Below are positions 39,964 through 48,492 of a stretch of 58,476 bases of DNA, piece after piece; within the stretch, counting starts at the first letter, position 1, and the number at the start of each line of letters is the position of its first letter. A program made the translations under genes and the position numbers. The DNA comes from Streptomyces sp. A012304 (GTDB lineage: Bacteria > Actinomycetota > Actinomycetes > Streptomycetales > Streptomycetaceae): contig NZ_BQUN01000182.1 of assembly GCF_026008495.1 (NCBI RefSeq), positions 455 through 58,930 of the forward strand, read 5' to 3'. The notes beneath the pieces were generated by a model. The model was given only the letters and a program-made list of their open reading frames with translations, made no database searches and was not told where the DNA came from.

Positions 39964-40404
39964 TCAGGAGGGCACCGGGTCCCGGAAGCCCCGCCGCCGC
40001 GCGGCCTCAGGCCGACAGCGCAGCAACCGGCCCACGATCAGCCGGCCGCCCCGCAGGGCCCCATGCCTGGCCAGGGCCTTCACGGCGTACGTCGAGCAGC
40101 TCGGCGTGTACGGGCAGCAGGCGGGCCGGCCAGGGCTGACCGTGACCCGGTACCGCCGGACGGCCTCGTACATCGCCCCGGCCACCCGACCCGCCGGACG
40201 CGGCGCGGCGTGGTCGTCGCCGGGCTCGGCGGCCACCCCCGCCCGGGGCGCGAGGAACGCCAGGGCCAGCGATGCCAGCCACATCTCCGGACAGCACTGG
40301 CGGCACATCAGGCAACTGTCGAGCGCACCGTCGACGCAGCTCTCCTGCCCCCGCTCGCGCCTCGCCTGCCGCCGCCGCTGCCTCTCGCTCCGGCGCTCAC
40401 GCAC
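39964..40404 (-). CDS. yidD: YidD-family membrane protein insertion efficiency factor with Cys-rich N-terminal extension
   Basis: The protein has 146 residues. The C-terminal 75 residues match YidD/DUF37: YEAVRRYRVTVSPGRP, CCPYTPSCSTYAVKAL and GRLLRCRP. The family helps YidC insert membrane proteins. The N-terminal 60 residues are unusual, with a run of Arg/Glu/Gln followed by clustered cysteines (DSCLMCRQCCPEMW) and a short hydrophobic stretch. The GTG start follows a purine-rich GGGAGGGGG. The usual yidD lies in the rpmH-rnpA-yidD-yidC block near oriC. None of those genes is here, so this is probably a second copy. Confidence 0.82.
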   Translation of the reverse strand: MRERRSERQRRRQARRERGQESCVDGALDSCLMCRQCCPEMWLASLALAFLAPRAGVAAEPGDDHAAPRPAGRVAGAMYEAVRRYRVTVSPGRPACCPYTPSCSTYAVKALARHGALRGGRLIVGRLLRCRPEAARRRGFRDPVPS

Positions 40405-40479
40405 CCCGGCCCCCTCCCCCTGTCGTGATCATGGTCACGACTCTACGACCCCGCGGGGCGGCCCCGCGGGCGAGGGTGC

Positions 40480-40512
40480 CGTCCGTCCCCGGCCGCGAGG
40501 CGGGGACGGACG
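40480..40512 (-). terminator. Hairpin terminator after the FG-GAP gene
   Basis: A 12-bp perfect stem (CGTCCGTCCCCG / CGGGGACGGACG) with a 9-nt loop lies 15 bp beyond the stop of the minus-strand FG-GAP gene. A second GC-rich palindrome (40450-40470) and a 7-bp inverted repeat (GTCGTGA/TCACGAC, 40422-40441) lie between it and the yidD start. Confidence 0.65.
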
Positions 40513-40527
40513 CGGGTGCCGGCCGTG

Positions 40528-41985
40528 TCACTCGTCGATCGCCGCGCCGAACAGCGCGTCCGTGCCCACGGCGTCGAACGAGCCGCCGCCGTACAGCCAG
40601 GAACCCTCGGCGGTGACGCCCGTGGTCGCGGTCGGGAAGGCGATGGCGACCCCGTCGTCCGTGTTCTCGCCGGGGGCGGCGGCCAGCAGTTCGGCGCGGC
40701 CGTCGTCGTCGGTGTCGACCAGCCGGACCTGCCCGCCGAAGGCGTCACCGGCCTCGGCTGAACCCGGGACGTGCGTCGAGTTCTGGTCGAAGGAGCGCAC
40801 CCCCGTCGGCGTCCAGCCGCGCTCCTGACCCCGGACCACCCACACCGCGCCCGCGTCGGGCACGGTGCCGATGTCCTCGCCGGGGGCGCCGATCGCGATG
40901 TCGGCGTGACCGTCGCCGTCGGAGTCGGCGACCGACAGGTCGGTGCCCCAGCCGTCACCCTCCTCCGCCGTGCCGGGAATGCCCGGGGAGTCCTGGGTCA
41001 GTTCGTCGGCGAGGTCGGTCAGGCCCGCCTCGCCGCCGTAGCGGATGGAGACCAGGCCCCCGGAGCCGGGGCCGCCCTCCTCGCCGGTGACCAACTCGTC
41101 GTATCCGTCGTCGTTGATGTCACCGGCCGCGGCGGACGGGCCGCCGGTCAGATCGCGGACGTAGGCCAGGGCGTGCCGACCGCCCTCGTACACCACCGAC
41201 CGGCCCCGCACCCCCTCCTCGTCCACCAGGCCGAGCCCGGAGACGACGAGGTCGGCGTATCCGTCGCCGTCGAAGTTCCCGGTCGTCAGGGTGAACGGGA
41301 CCACGGACCGGTCGCCGGGGTCGTCGACGGTCTCCAGACGGGTCACGCGCAGCATCTGCCCCTCGTCCGAGAACAGGTCGACGCCCTCGTCGTCGGACAC
41401 GGCGATCCCGTCACCCGGCGTCGCCGCGGTGAAGCGGGCCGCGGCCACGGCACCGCCGTAGCCCGCTTCCCGCGTGGGCTCCACGGCCTCCAGCGAGACG
41501 CTGCCGGTGCCCCGCAGGCCGCTCGCGGAGCCGTACAGCACGCTCGCCCGGCCCGCGTCCACCACCCCGTCCAGGTCCTCGCCGGGCGCGCCGATGATCG
41601 CGTCGTCGTAGCCGTCCGCGTTCACGTCACCGGTGGCGACGGAGGCGCCGAAGGCGTCCCCGGCCTCCGCCGCGCCGGCGATGCCGGTCGTCGCCTGGCT
41701 GAGGACGGCGGTACGCACCCGTGGAAGAGTGTGGGCCGTTCCGATGCCACTGGCCGAGCCGTACTGGACGGTGACGTAACCCGCGCCCTTCCGGCCGTCG
41801 ACGGTGCCGCCGGGCGCGCCGGTCAGGACGTCGTCGTAGCCGTCCCCGTCGAAGTCGCTGTTGCGGTCGCTCGCGTACGTGCCGCCCGGCGTGCCCGCGA
41901 AGGCGGCGGGTGCGGCGGTGATGCCGGCTCCGGTCAGCAGCAGGAAGGCGGCGGCACCCAGCGCGAGATTCCTTCGGTCGATCAT
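40528..41985 (-). CDS. Secreted FG-GAP (integrin-like) repeat protein
   Basis: The protein has 485 residues. A signal peptide (about 1-30: DRRNLALGAAAFLLLTGAG, then AFAG) is followed by seven or so FG-GAP blades with calcium-binding loops of the DxDxDGxxD type, for example DFDGDGYDD, DVNADGYDD, DINDDGYDE and DSDGDGHAD. It should fold as an extracellular beta-propeller. Members bind surfaces, glycans or proteins, or serve as lipase-like scaffolds. No catalytic motif is apparent. AGGGGCC precedes the ATG. The gene ends at a 12-bp-stem hairpin. Confidence 0.9.
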   Translation of the reverse strand: MIDRRNLALGAAAFLLLTGAGITAAPAAFAGTPGGTYASDRNSDFDGDGYDDVLTGAPGGTVDGRKGAGYVTVQYGSASGIGTAHTLPRVRTAVLSQATTGIAGAAEAGDAFGASVATGDVNADGYDDAIIGAPGEDLDGVVDAGRASVLYGSASGLRGTGSVSLEAVEPTREAGYGGAVAAARFTAATPGDGIAVSDDEGVDLFSDEGQMLRVTRLETVDDPGDRSVVPFTLTTGNFDGDGYADLVVSGLGLVDEEGVRGRSVVYEGGRHALAYVRDLTGGPSAAAGDINDDGYDELVTGEEGGPGSGGLVSIRYGGEAGLTDLADELTQDSPGIPGTAEEGDGWGTDLSVADSDGDGHADIAIGAPGEDIGTVPDAGAVWVVRGQERGWTPTGVRSFDQNSTHVPGSAEAGDAFGGQVRLVDTDDDGRAELLAAAPGENTDDGVAIAFPTATTGVTAEGSWLYGGGSFDAVGTDALFGAAIDE

Positions 41986-42227
41986 GAATTGGCCCCTGAT
42001 GGTCGATGTTTCTCCTTTTCCGACTGACGTCCGGTTCGACATGACATGCCGCACATGAGTTGTGCGGGCCTGCCCGTCTGTGACAGGTCGGTGACAAACC
42101 GCGGTCGCCCGGTGGCTTCCGTCGGCGCGGAGTCTGTCCGAGCATCGACTCGCGAAGGCGGGTGCCGAAGACGGGCACCCCTCGCCCGCTGTCGCGGACA
42201 ACGGGCCCGGCGGAAGGGGGAAGACGC

Positions 42228-42836
42228 GTGTTCTCACGCAGGCGCAAACCGCGCGAGGGAGACGAACTCCGAGCGAAGTTCATCGCCAACCGCGAGAAGG
42301 TCCGGACCTGGACATCGCGTTGGGACTGCCCAGAGGTCGAGTGGCCGGCCTTCGACGAGGTGCCGCACCCCTGGGTGATCCGGCCACAGGAGCACGGCCA
42401 GTGGCTGGACCGGCACGCGCCCTTCCTGGACGAGTACCGGTGGTTCCTCGAGGCCCGCCCCGTGGCGAACGGCGTCGACGAGCTGTCGGCACAGTGGGAG
42501 TTCGGCCCGGGCCACGAGTTCCAGCGCCTCACCATCCGCTTCCGCAGCGTCCTCGATCCCGAGTACCTCGCCGAGAAGCTGGCCCTCGGCATCCACGCCG
42601 CCGACCTCAAGGGCTGGCAGGACGACGACGTCCACGGCATGTACGACTGGCTCCTCGACGGCACACGCCACTGCGCGAACTCCGGCGCGGTGCGCGGAAA
42701 ACACCGCACGGGCTTCCTCCTGAACGAAATGAGCTGCTTCTCGGTCAGCCGAGTCGAGGTGATCACCGAGACCCGCACCACCGTCACGGACACCGCCCTG
42801 GACGGCACACCCCTGAACGCCGACGGCAGAGCGTAG
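42228..42836 (+). CDS. Hypothetical protein
   Basis: The protein has 202 residues from GTG 42228, chosen because GGAAGGGGGAAG precedes it; an earlier GTG at 42162 is less well placed. It is soluble, with no signal peptide. It begins with a basic stretch (FSRRRKPRE) and has a middle rich in Trp and acidic residues (WDCPEVEWPAFDEVPHPW). I do not recognise the family. It is divergent from the FG-GAP gene across 242 bp and is followed closely by a small zinc-ribbon ORF. Confidence 0.65.
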   Translation: MFSRRRKPREGDELRAKFIANREKVRTWTSRWDCPEVEWPAFDEVPHPWVIRPQEHGQWLDRHAPFLDEYRWFLEARPVANGVDELSAQWEFGPGHEFQRLTIRFRSVLDPEYLAEKLALGIHAADLKGWQDDDVHGMYDWLLDGTRHCANSGAVRGKHRTGFLLNEMSCFSVSRVEVITETRTTVTDTALDGTPLNADGRA

Positions 42837-42904
42837 ACGCGCTGAAGCCGGACCCGGCGCCGCCGGTTGTACGCGCCGAGCCCGCCCCCGCTACGGTGTG
42901 CGGC

Positions 42905-43066
42905 ATGCAGAGGCAGGCAGCGGTCCGAACATGGCCGTGCGACTGGTGCGGAACGCCGGTTCCCCAGTCGCGTCGGCGTTGGCGCACGAAGCGGTACTGC
43001 AGCAAGGCGCACCGCCGCCGCAACCGGATCGTGGAAGCCATCGGGAACTTCCTCGACAGCCTGTAG
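42905..43066 (+). CDS. Small zinc-ribbon-like protein
   Basis: The protein has 53 residues, is very basic and holds CDWCG and YCSKAHRRR, which together give three cysteines and a histidine suitable for one zinc ion. A helix (RNRIVEAIGNFLDSL) follows. It may bind nucleic acid. Support is the compact motif and codon use like neighbouring genes; a clear ribosome site is missing. The ATG lies 68 nt after the upstream gene, so it may be translated from the same mRNA. Confidence 0.6.
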   Translation: MQRQAAVRTWPCDWCGTPVPQSRRRWRTKRYCSKAHRRRNRIVEAIGNFLDSL

Positions 43067-43287
43067 GGAGCCGGCGGACACCGGCGCCCGACCGGGCGCG
43101 GCGGCGCCCACCCGGGAAGACCTGCCCGGCGGCGGGGTGCCCGCCCCTGGAGAGAGGCGTAACGTCGCCCTATGGGCGAGGTCGGGTGCGTTTCGCCGGG
43201 CGCGTACGCCGCGCCCGGGTGGGTCGGCGCCCGCGGCGGGTCGGCGAGCGCGGTCGGCGCGGTTTCCCGCCCTGCTGGAGGTGCCTC

Positions 43288-45408
43288 GTGACCGGCACGG
43301 CTGATCCGGCCACCGAGCACGACGAACTGGACGCCGCGTTCGCGGAGGCGGTCCGCCGGACCGGCGCGTCCGTCGGCGCTCTCTACCTGCTCGCACCGGA
43401 CGAGCAGGTGCTGCTCCTCGAAGTGCTGTGCGGGGCGCCGGCCGAGTTCGCCGCCCCCTGGGCGAGGGTCCCGCTGGCCGCTCCCGCACCGGTGGCCGAC
43501 GCGGCGCGCGAGGACCGCCTGGTGTGGGTGAGCGGCCAGGAGAAGATGGCGCACGCCTACCCGCGCACCGCGATGGCGCTGCCCTACCCGTTGGCCCTGG
43601 CCGCAGCCCCGGTCACCGGCGCCCGGCGGTGGGGGGCGCTGCTGTTGATGTGGCCGGCCACGCGCCCGCCGTACATGACCGGACGGGAGCGCGGGCACAT
43701 CGAGTCCAACTGCCGACGGCTGGCGCGGCTGCTGGAGGACACCGTCGAGCGGGGCGGGTCGCCGGTCGTCGGCGGCGGACCCCGGGTCGTCCCGGTCAAG
43801 GCCGGCCCCCGCTCGGCGAACCCGGCGACGGCCGCCGCCGACTTCGTGGAGCGCCTGCCCGGCGGAAGCTGCTCACTCGACCTGGAGGGGCGCTTCACCT
43901 ACGTCAGCTCCGGCGCCTGCCGCCTGCTGGACCGCGAGGCCGACCAGCTGCTGGGCACGCTCCCGTGGCAGTCCCTGCGCTGGCTCGACGATCCCGTCTA
44001 CGAGGACCGCTACCGCGCCGCCGTCATCAGCCGTGAGCCCGTGTCCTTCGCCGCGTGCCGCCCGCCGGGCGAGTGGCTGGAGTTCCACCTCTACCCCGAC
44101 GCCAGCGGCATCAGCGTGCGCATCGTCCCCGCCGGGGGGCAGCCGCCGCCCCGGCCGGCGCCCCGCCTGTCCACCCGCACCGTCACCCCGGCCCGCGCGG
44201 GACAGCTCTACCAGCTCACCCATCTGGCCGCCGCGCTGACCGAGGTCGTCGGTGTCCAGGACGTCATGGATCTGGTCGCCGACCAGATCATGCCCGCCTT
44301 CGGCGCGCAGGGACTGGTGCTGTCCACCGCCGACGCCGGCCGGCTGCGGATCACCGGTTACCGCGGCTACGCCCCCGAGACCATCGAGCGTCTCGACGGC
44401 CTCAGCCTGGACACCGCCTTCACCCCGGCCGGGCAGACCCTGACCAGCGGCATGCCCGTGTTCTGCTCCGACGCGGAGGAGATGCGGCGTGTCTACCCCG
44501 AGGCCTCACTGATCAGCGGCAAACAAGCGTGGGCCTTCCTGCCGCTGATCATCTCCGGCCGTCCCGTCGGCTGCCTCGTCCTGTCCTACGACAGCCCTCA
44601 CACGTTCCCGGCCGAGGAACGGGCCGTGATGACCTCGCTCGCCGGGCTCATCGCCCAGGCCCTCGACCGCGCCCGTCTCTACGACACCAAGCACGACCTG
44701 GCCCACGGCCTTCAGGAGGCGCTGCTCCCGCGCGTCCTGCCCCGGCTGGCCGGACTGCGCGTCGCCGCCCGCTATCTGCCCGCCACCCGCGGCATGGAGA
44801 TCGGCGGCGACTTCTACGACCTGATCCGGCTCGGGGACAGTGCCGCCGCGGCCGTCATCGGCGACGTCCAGGGCCACAATGTCGCCGCCGCCGCGCTCAT
44901 GGGCCAGGTCCGTACCGCCGTCCACGCCCACGCGGCCCTCGGCACCTCCCCCGACCAGGTCCTCTCTCGAACCAACCGGCTCCTCACCGACCTCGCGCCC
45001 GACCTGTTCACCAGCTGCCTCTACGCCCACTTCGACTTCGCGGGCCGGCGCGTGACGCTGGCCGGCGCCGGCCATCCGCCACCGCTTCTGCGCCTGCCCG
45101 ACGGTGACACCCGGCCCGTGGGCGTGACACCCGGACCGCTGCTGGGCATCGACCCCGGCGCCGACTTCCCGGTGACGGACATCCCGCTCACGCCCGGCTC
45201 GACGTTCGCCTTCTACACCGACGGGCTCATCGAGACGCCCGGCACCGACCTCGACGACTCCATCGCCGACCTCGCACGCCATCTCGCCCACGCCGACGAC
45301 CAGGACCTGAACCTGCTCATCGACACCCTCCTGAGCAAGACCCGCACCTCCGGTCAGCGCCTGGACGACATCGCCCTCCTGCTGCTGCACCCCACGGCGG
45401 ACCACTGA
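43288..45408 (+). CDS. GAF-PAS-GAF-SpoIIE serine phosphatase (RsbU type)
   Basis: The protein has 706 residues; GGAGG precedes GTG 43288 by 6 nt. An N-terminal GAF-like domain (about 10-155) is followed by a PAS-like domain (about 185-270, LDLEGRFTYVSSGACRLL), a second GAF (about 300-455) and a C-terminal PP2C/SpoIIE phosphatase. The latter has MEIGGDFYD with metal ligand Asp508, GDVQGHNVAAAALM, YTDGLIE and DDIALLLL. Such enzymes dephosphorylate anti-anti-sigma proteins in partner-switching cascades. The kinase-type counterpart could be a HATPase such as the 30617 product, but the two are 12 kb apart, so that is only a possibility. It is convergent with the SRPBCC gene. Confidence 0.93.
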   Translation: MTGTADPATEHDELDAAFAEAVRRTGASVGALYLLAPDEQVLLLEVLCGAPAEFAAPWARVPLAAPAPVADAAREDRLVWVSGQEKMAHAYPRTAMALPYPLALAAAPVTGARRWGALLLMWPATRPPYMTGRERGHIESNCRRLARLLEDTVERGGSPVVGGGPRVVPVKAGPRSANPATAAADFVERLPGGSCSLDLEGRFTYVSSGACRLLDREADQLLGTLPWQSLRWLDDPVYEDRYRAAVISREPVSFAACRPPGEWLEFHLYPDASGISVRIVPAGGQPPPRPAPRLSTRTVTPARAGQLYQLTHLAAALTEVVGVQDVMDLVADQIMPAFGAQGLVLSTADAGRLRITGYRGYAPETIERLDGLSLDTAFTPAGQTLTSGMPVFCSDAEEMRRVYPEASLISGKQAWAFLPLIISGRPVGCLVLSYDSPHTFPAEERAVMTSLAGLIAQALDRARLYDTKHDLAHGLQEALLPRVLPRLAGLRVAARYLPATRGMEIGGDFYDLIRLGDSAAAAVIGDVQGHNVAAAALMGQVRTAVHAHAALGTSPDQVLSRTNRLLTDLAPDLFTSCLYAHFDFAGRRVTLAGAGHPPPLLRLPDGDTRPVGVTPGPLLGIDPGADFPVTDIPLTPGSTFAFYTDGLIETPGTDLDDSIADLARHLAHADDQDLNLLIDTLLSKTRTSGQRLDDIALLLLHPTADH

Positions 45409-45433
45409 GGACGCGGTCCACGGACCGCCCCTC
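45407..45433. terminator. Bidirectional hairpin spanning two convergent stop codons
   Basis: GCGGTCC (45413-45419) pairs with GGACCGC (45422-45428), and flanking GAGG/CCTC extends the stem with a small bulge. The structure overlaps the stop codons of both the phosphatase (45406-45408) and the SRPBCC gene (45432-45434). Confidence 0.5.
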
Positions 45434-45845
45434 AGCCGGCCGCGTGGTCGACGCGCGACCGCACCTGCTCCTCCAGGCGCCGCAGGCTCGTGTCCAGCGC
45501 GTCCCGCACGGCCTGCTCGCCCGGCTGGTGGCGGTCGTCGAAGAACGACAGGTGGACCGTCACCTCGCTGGCTCCGCTGCCGATGCCGGCGACCTGGAGC
45601 CAGCCCGTGTAGCCGCCTCGCTCGCGGGTGCCCCACTCGATCCGCATCTGCTCGGGCTGGGCGCGCAGCACGGCGGAGGTGTCCTCGTCGGTGCGGTCCT
45701 CGTGCACGGTGACGGTGGGCGGCTCCCCGGCCTCCACGTGCAGCGCGTCCGGCAGCCAGGCGTCCAGCCGGCCGACGTCGGCGGCCTGGTCGAAGACCTG
45801 CTCGGGCTGCGCGGGCATCGTGCGGGAACGTTCGTACTCGGTCAT
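45432..45845 (-). CDS. SRPBCC (START/Bet v1-like) family protein
   Basis: The protein has 137 residues. The N-terminus (SRTMPAQPEQVFDQAADVGRL) and the later WGTRERGGYTGWLQV and SEVTVHLSFF segments fit the polyketide-cyclase/dehydrase-like SRPBCC fold, a small hydrophobic-ligand-binding barrel. In Streptomyces such proteins are often general and not tied to polyketide synthesis. At 15 kb from the PKS genes and on the opposite strand, a link is not supported. GAGGAC precedes the ATG. Confidence 0.78.
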   Translation of the reverse strand: MTEYERSRTMPAQPEQVFDQAADVGRLDAWLPDALHVEAGEPPTVTVHEDRTDEDTSAVLRAQPEQMRIEWGTRERGGYTGWLQVAGIGSGASEVTVHLSFFDDRHQPGEQAVRDALDTSLRRLEEQVRSRVDHAAG

Positions 45846-46152
45846 CGCGGTACCGTCCTCGACTCGGGATGACGTACAGCGCACCGCGTGCCCGATCTGC
45901 CCGGTCGTAAGCCCGGTCCGCGAAACCGTTCGCCGTGGGCACGGCGACGTCCAGGCCACCCGCGCCGGGCGCCTGCGGTCCGCGCCGCCGGTGCCCCGAC
46001 TCGCCGGTCCGACGGGCCCCCGCCCCGGGCCCACGAAGCACCGCGCTCGGCGGCCCGGCACGGCGGGCCCGTGGGGCGGCCGCCGCACGCCGTGGCCCGA
46101 CACGGAAGTCGAACGGCGCTCTCGTCGGCGGAGCCGGTGGCACCCTGGCGGC
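45846..46152. other. Divergent intergenic region, 307 bp
   Basis: The region separates the SRPBCC and SRAP genes. It is very GC-rich, and I see no convincing gene, promoter hexamers or long inverted repeat. Confidence 0.5.
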
Positions 46153-46899
46153 ATGTGCGGTCGCTATGTCTCCACCCGTCGCCCCGAGGACCTCGTCCAG
46201 CTCTTCCACGTCACCGACTGGCGGGCGGAGGAGACGCTGGCCCCGAACTGGAACGTCGCCCCCACCGACGAGGTGTGGGCCGTCCTCGAACGCGCCCCGC
46301 GCGACGAGAGCGAGGCACCCGCGGAGCGGCGACTGCGGCCGCTCAGATGGGGCTTGGTGCCGTCGTGGGCCAAGGACACCAAGATCGGCGCACGGATGAT
46401 CAACGCGCGGATGGAGACCGTGCACGAGAAGCCCGCCTTCCGCCGCGCGTTCACCCGGCACCGCTGTCTGCTGCCCGCCGACGGCTTCTACGAGTGGCAG
46501 TCGGCCAAGGACCCCGCCACGGGAAAGACCCGCAAGCAGCCCTACTTCGTCCACCCCGAGGACGACCAGGTGATGGCGCTCGCCGGTCTGTACGAGTACT
46601 GGCGCGACCCGTCCGTGCGGCGGGACGACGACCCGGCCGCCTGGCTGATGACCTGCACCATCATCACCACCGAGGCCAGCGACGCGGCCGGCCGCCTCCA
46701 CCCCCGCATGCCGCTGGCCCTCGCCGAGGACCGCTACGACGCCTGGCTCGACCCCGCCCACCAGGACCCCGACGCCCTGCGCGCCCTCCTCGGCCGGCCC
46801 GCCGACGGCCACCTGGAAGCCCGCCCCGTCTCCACCGCCGTCAACAACGTCGGCAACAACGGCCCTCAACTCCTGGAGGAGATCACCCACGACAAGTGA
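46153..46899 (+). CDS. SRAP-domain protein (HMCES/YedK family)
   Basis: The protein has 248 residues. It starts MCGRY, so Cys2 becomes the catalytic N-terminal cysteine after Met removal. The other active-site residues are visible: Asn84 (MINARME), Glu114 (FYEW) and His183 (LHPRMP). The family covalently traps abasic sites in single-stranded DNA and protects them. WGLVPSWAKD and NNVGNNGP are also typical. It is cytosolic and probably stress-linked. The start leaves Cys at position 2, which confirms it. Divergent from the SRPBCC gene. Confidence 0.95.
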   Translation: MCGRYVSTRRPEDLVQLFHVTDWRAEETLAPNWNVAPTDEVWAVLERAPRDESEAPAERRLRPLRWGLVPSWAKDTKIGARMINARMETVHEKPAFRRAFTRHRCLLPADGFYEWQSAKDPATGKTRKQPYFVHPEDDQVMALAGLYEYWRDPSVRRDDDPAAWLMTCTIITTEASDAAGRLHPRMPLALAEDRYDAWLDPAHQDPDALRALLGRPADGHLEARPVSTAVNNVGNNGPQLLEEITHDK

Positions 46900-47217
46900 T
46901 CACTGGCTGAGGAGGACCGCCCCCCTTCAGCCTTCGCTGGACGCGTGGGCCGCGTACACGGCACTCGGCGCTTCCGTCGGCCGAGGTTCGACCCGACCCG
47001 GTTCATGCCGGGCCGACGCCTCGCGCACACTCCTGCCGGAGGGAGACCTCAAGGCGGTGGTGCGCAGGACGAGCCTTGAGTGACCCTGCCCGCGCCGGGC
47101 GCAAGCCGACGGCGGTGTTTCCTCCGGGTGCGGCAGGCAACTCGGTGCGGGCGGCACGACAGCGCACCCCGCGCGCCCCGGTGACCCGCGCCCGTTGCAG
47201 CGTCCCGAGGAGGTCGG
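46900..47217. other. Intergenic region, 318 bp
   Basis: It lies between the SRAP and pyruvyl-transferase genes. The only clear structure is an 8-bp inverted repeat, CTCAAGGC (47048-47055) / GCCTTGAG (47073-47080), with a 17-nt spacer, which could be an operator or weak hairpin. GAGGAGG (47207-47213) is the ribosome site of the next gene. Confidence 0.5.
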
Positions 47218-48453
47218 ATGACGATCACCCCCCTTTCCCCCCAGGGCCGGCGGGCTCCACGCATCGGAGTCCTCGGCTCGTACGGCGGCTTCAACACGGG
47301 CGACGAAGCGATCCTGTCCTGTGTCCTGGGCTGCCTGCGCACACAGCGGCCGGGCGCCCGGCTGGTGGTCCTCAGCCGCGACGCCGAGCACACACGGGTG
47401 CACCAGCCCGAGGCCGACGAGGTCGTGGACTGGGAGGGCGTCCCGCGAAGGTCGGTGCTCGACGTCCTGGCGGGCCTGGACCTGCTTGTCCTCGGTGGCG
47501 GCGGAATCCTCTACGACGGTGAGGCCCGCCGGTACCTGCGGCTCGTCGGCGCCGCCCAGGCCTGCGGCGTGCCGACCTTCGCGTACGCCGTCGGAGCCGG
47601 CCCGCTGAGGGAAGCGGACGACCGGGAGGCGGTGCGCACCGTGCTGCCCGCCATGGACGAGGTCGTGGTGCGCGACGAGGAGTCCCGGCTGGTCCTGGAG
47701 GAGGTCGGCGTCGACCGTGACATCACCATCACCGCCGACCCGGCGCTGCTGCTGGCACCCGAGCCGTTCACCGAGCAGATGATGCGCCAGGAGGGCGTCC
47801 CGGCCGGAGTCAGGCTGGTGGGCATGTCCGTACGCGAGCCCGGCCGGGCGGCGGAGAACCTCGACGAGGGCGGCTACCACGCACTCCTCGCCGACGTCGC
47901 CGACTTCCTCGTACGGCGTCTCGACGCGCACGTCGTCTTCGTCCCGATGGAACGCCACGACGTCCGCCACGCCCACGGAGTGCTCTCCCGGATGACCGCG
48001 CCCGACAAGGGCCGGATCCTGAACAACGCCTACACCCCGGGACAGGTCCTCGGCTTCATGAGCCACGTCGACCTGGTGGTCGGCATGCGCCTGCACTTCC
48101 TGATCTTCGCGGCGCTGTCCGGCCTGCCCGTGCTGCCGCTGCCGTATTCCGGCAAGGTGTTCGACTTCGCCCGGCGTATGGGCGCGCCCGCGCTGGTCGG
48201 TGTGGACCGCGAGCAGGCCGGGCTGCTGCTCGCGGAGGTCGACCGGCTCTGGGACGAGTTCCCGCAGCGGCGCGCCGACCTCCACGACCGCGTCCGGCGG
48301 CTGCGGGAGCTGGCCCGCGAGACCTGCGTGCGCTGCGGCGCCCTCCTCGACACCCTCGACACCGTCCGGCCCGAGGAACCTTTCGCCCGCAGCGACCGCC
48401 TCGACGCCGCCGCGGGCGACCCGGCCCGGGCCCGGTCCGCCTTCCGCACCTGA
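47218..48453 (+). CDS. Polysaccharide pyruvyl transferase family protein
   Basis: The protein has 411 residues and resembles CsaB/WcaK-type pyruvyl transferases. The N-terminal nucleotide-fold has IGVLGSYGGFNTGDEAIL, then LDLLVLGGGGILYD and AYAVGAGPL. The C-terminal half has MSVREPGR, VVFVPMERHD and DLVVGMRLHFLIFAALSGLPVLPLPYSGKV, the GMRLH motif being characteristic. The family transfers pyruvate from PEP onto a sugar hydroxyl to form a ketal, or acts in related cell-surface glycan chemistry. It is followed after 39 nt by an FAD oxidoreductase, with which it probably forms an operon. The glycan acceptor is unknown. Confidence 0.9.
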   Translation: MTITPLSPQGRRAPRIGVLGSYGGFNTGDEAILSCVLGCLRTQRPGARLVVLSRDAEHTRVHQPEADEVVDWEGVPRRSVLDVLAGLDLLVLGGGGILYDGEARRYLRLVGAAQACGVPTFAYAVGAGPLREADDREAVRTVLPAMDEVVVRDEESRLVLEEVGVDRDITITADPALLLAPEPFTEQMMRQEGVPAGVRLVGMSVREPGRAAENLDEGGYHALLADVADFLVRRLDAHVVFVPMERHDVRHAHGVLSRMTAPDKGRILNNAYTPGQVLGFMSHVDLVVGMRLHFLIFAALSGLPVLPLPYSGKVFDFARRMGAPALVGVDREQAGLLLAEVDRLWDEFPQRRADLHDRVRRLRELARETCVRCGALLDTLDTVRPEEPFARSDRLDAAAGDPARARSAFRT

Positions 48454-48492
48454 TCCTGCGCAGCCACCGGAATCAGCCGACGGGAAGAAGTC

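Noticed and set aside
40450..40470. Second GC palindrome near the FG-GAP terminator as a separate hairpin
   Set aside because: The two arms leave a one-base loop, so the full stem cannot form; it is mostly stacked CCGCGG.
45432..45845. SRPBCC gene as a polyketide cyclase of the PKS cluster
   Set aside because: It is 15 kb away on the other strand among housekeeping genes, and the family is broad.
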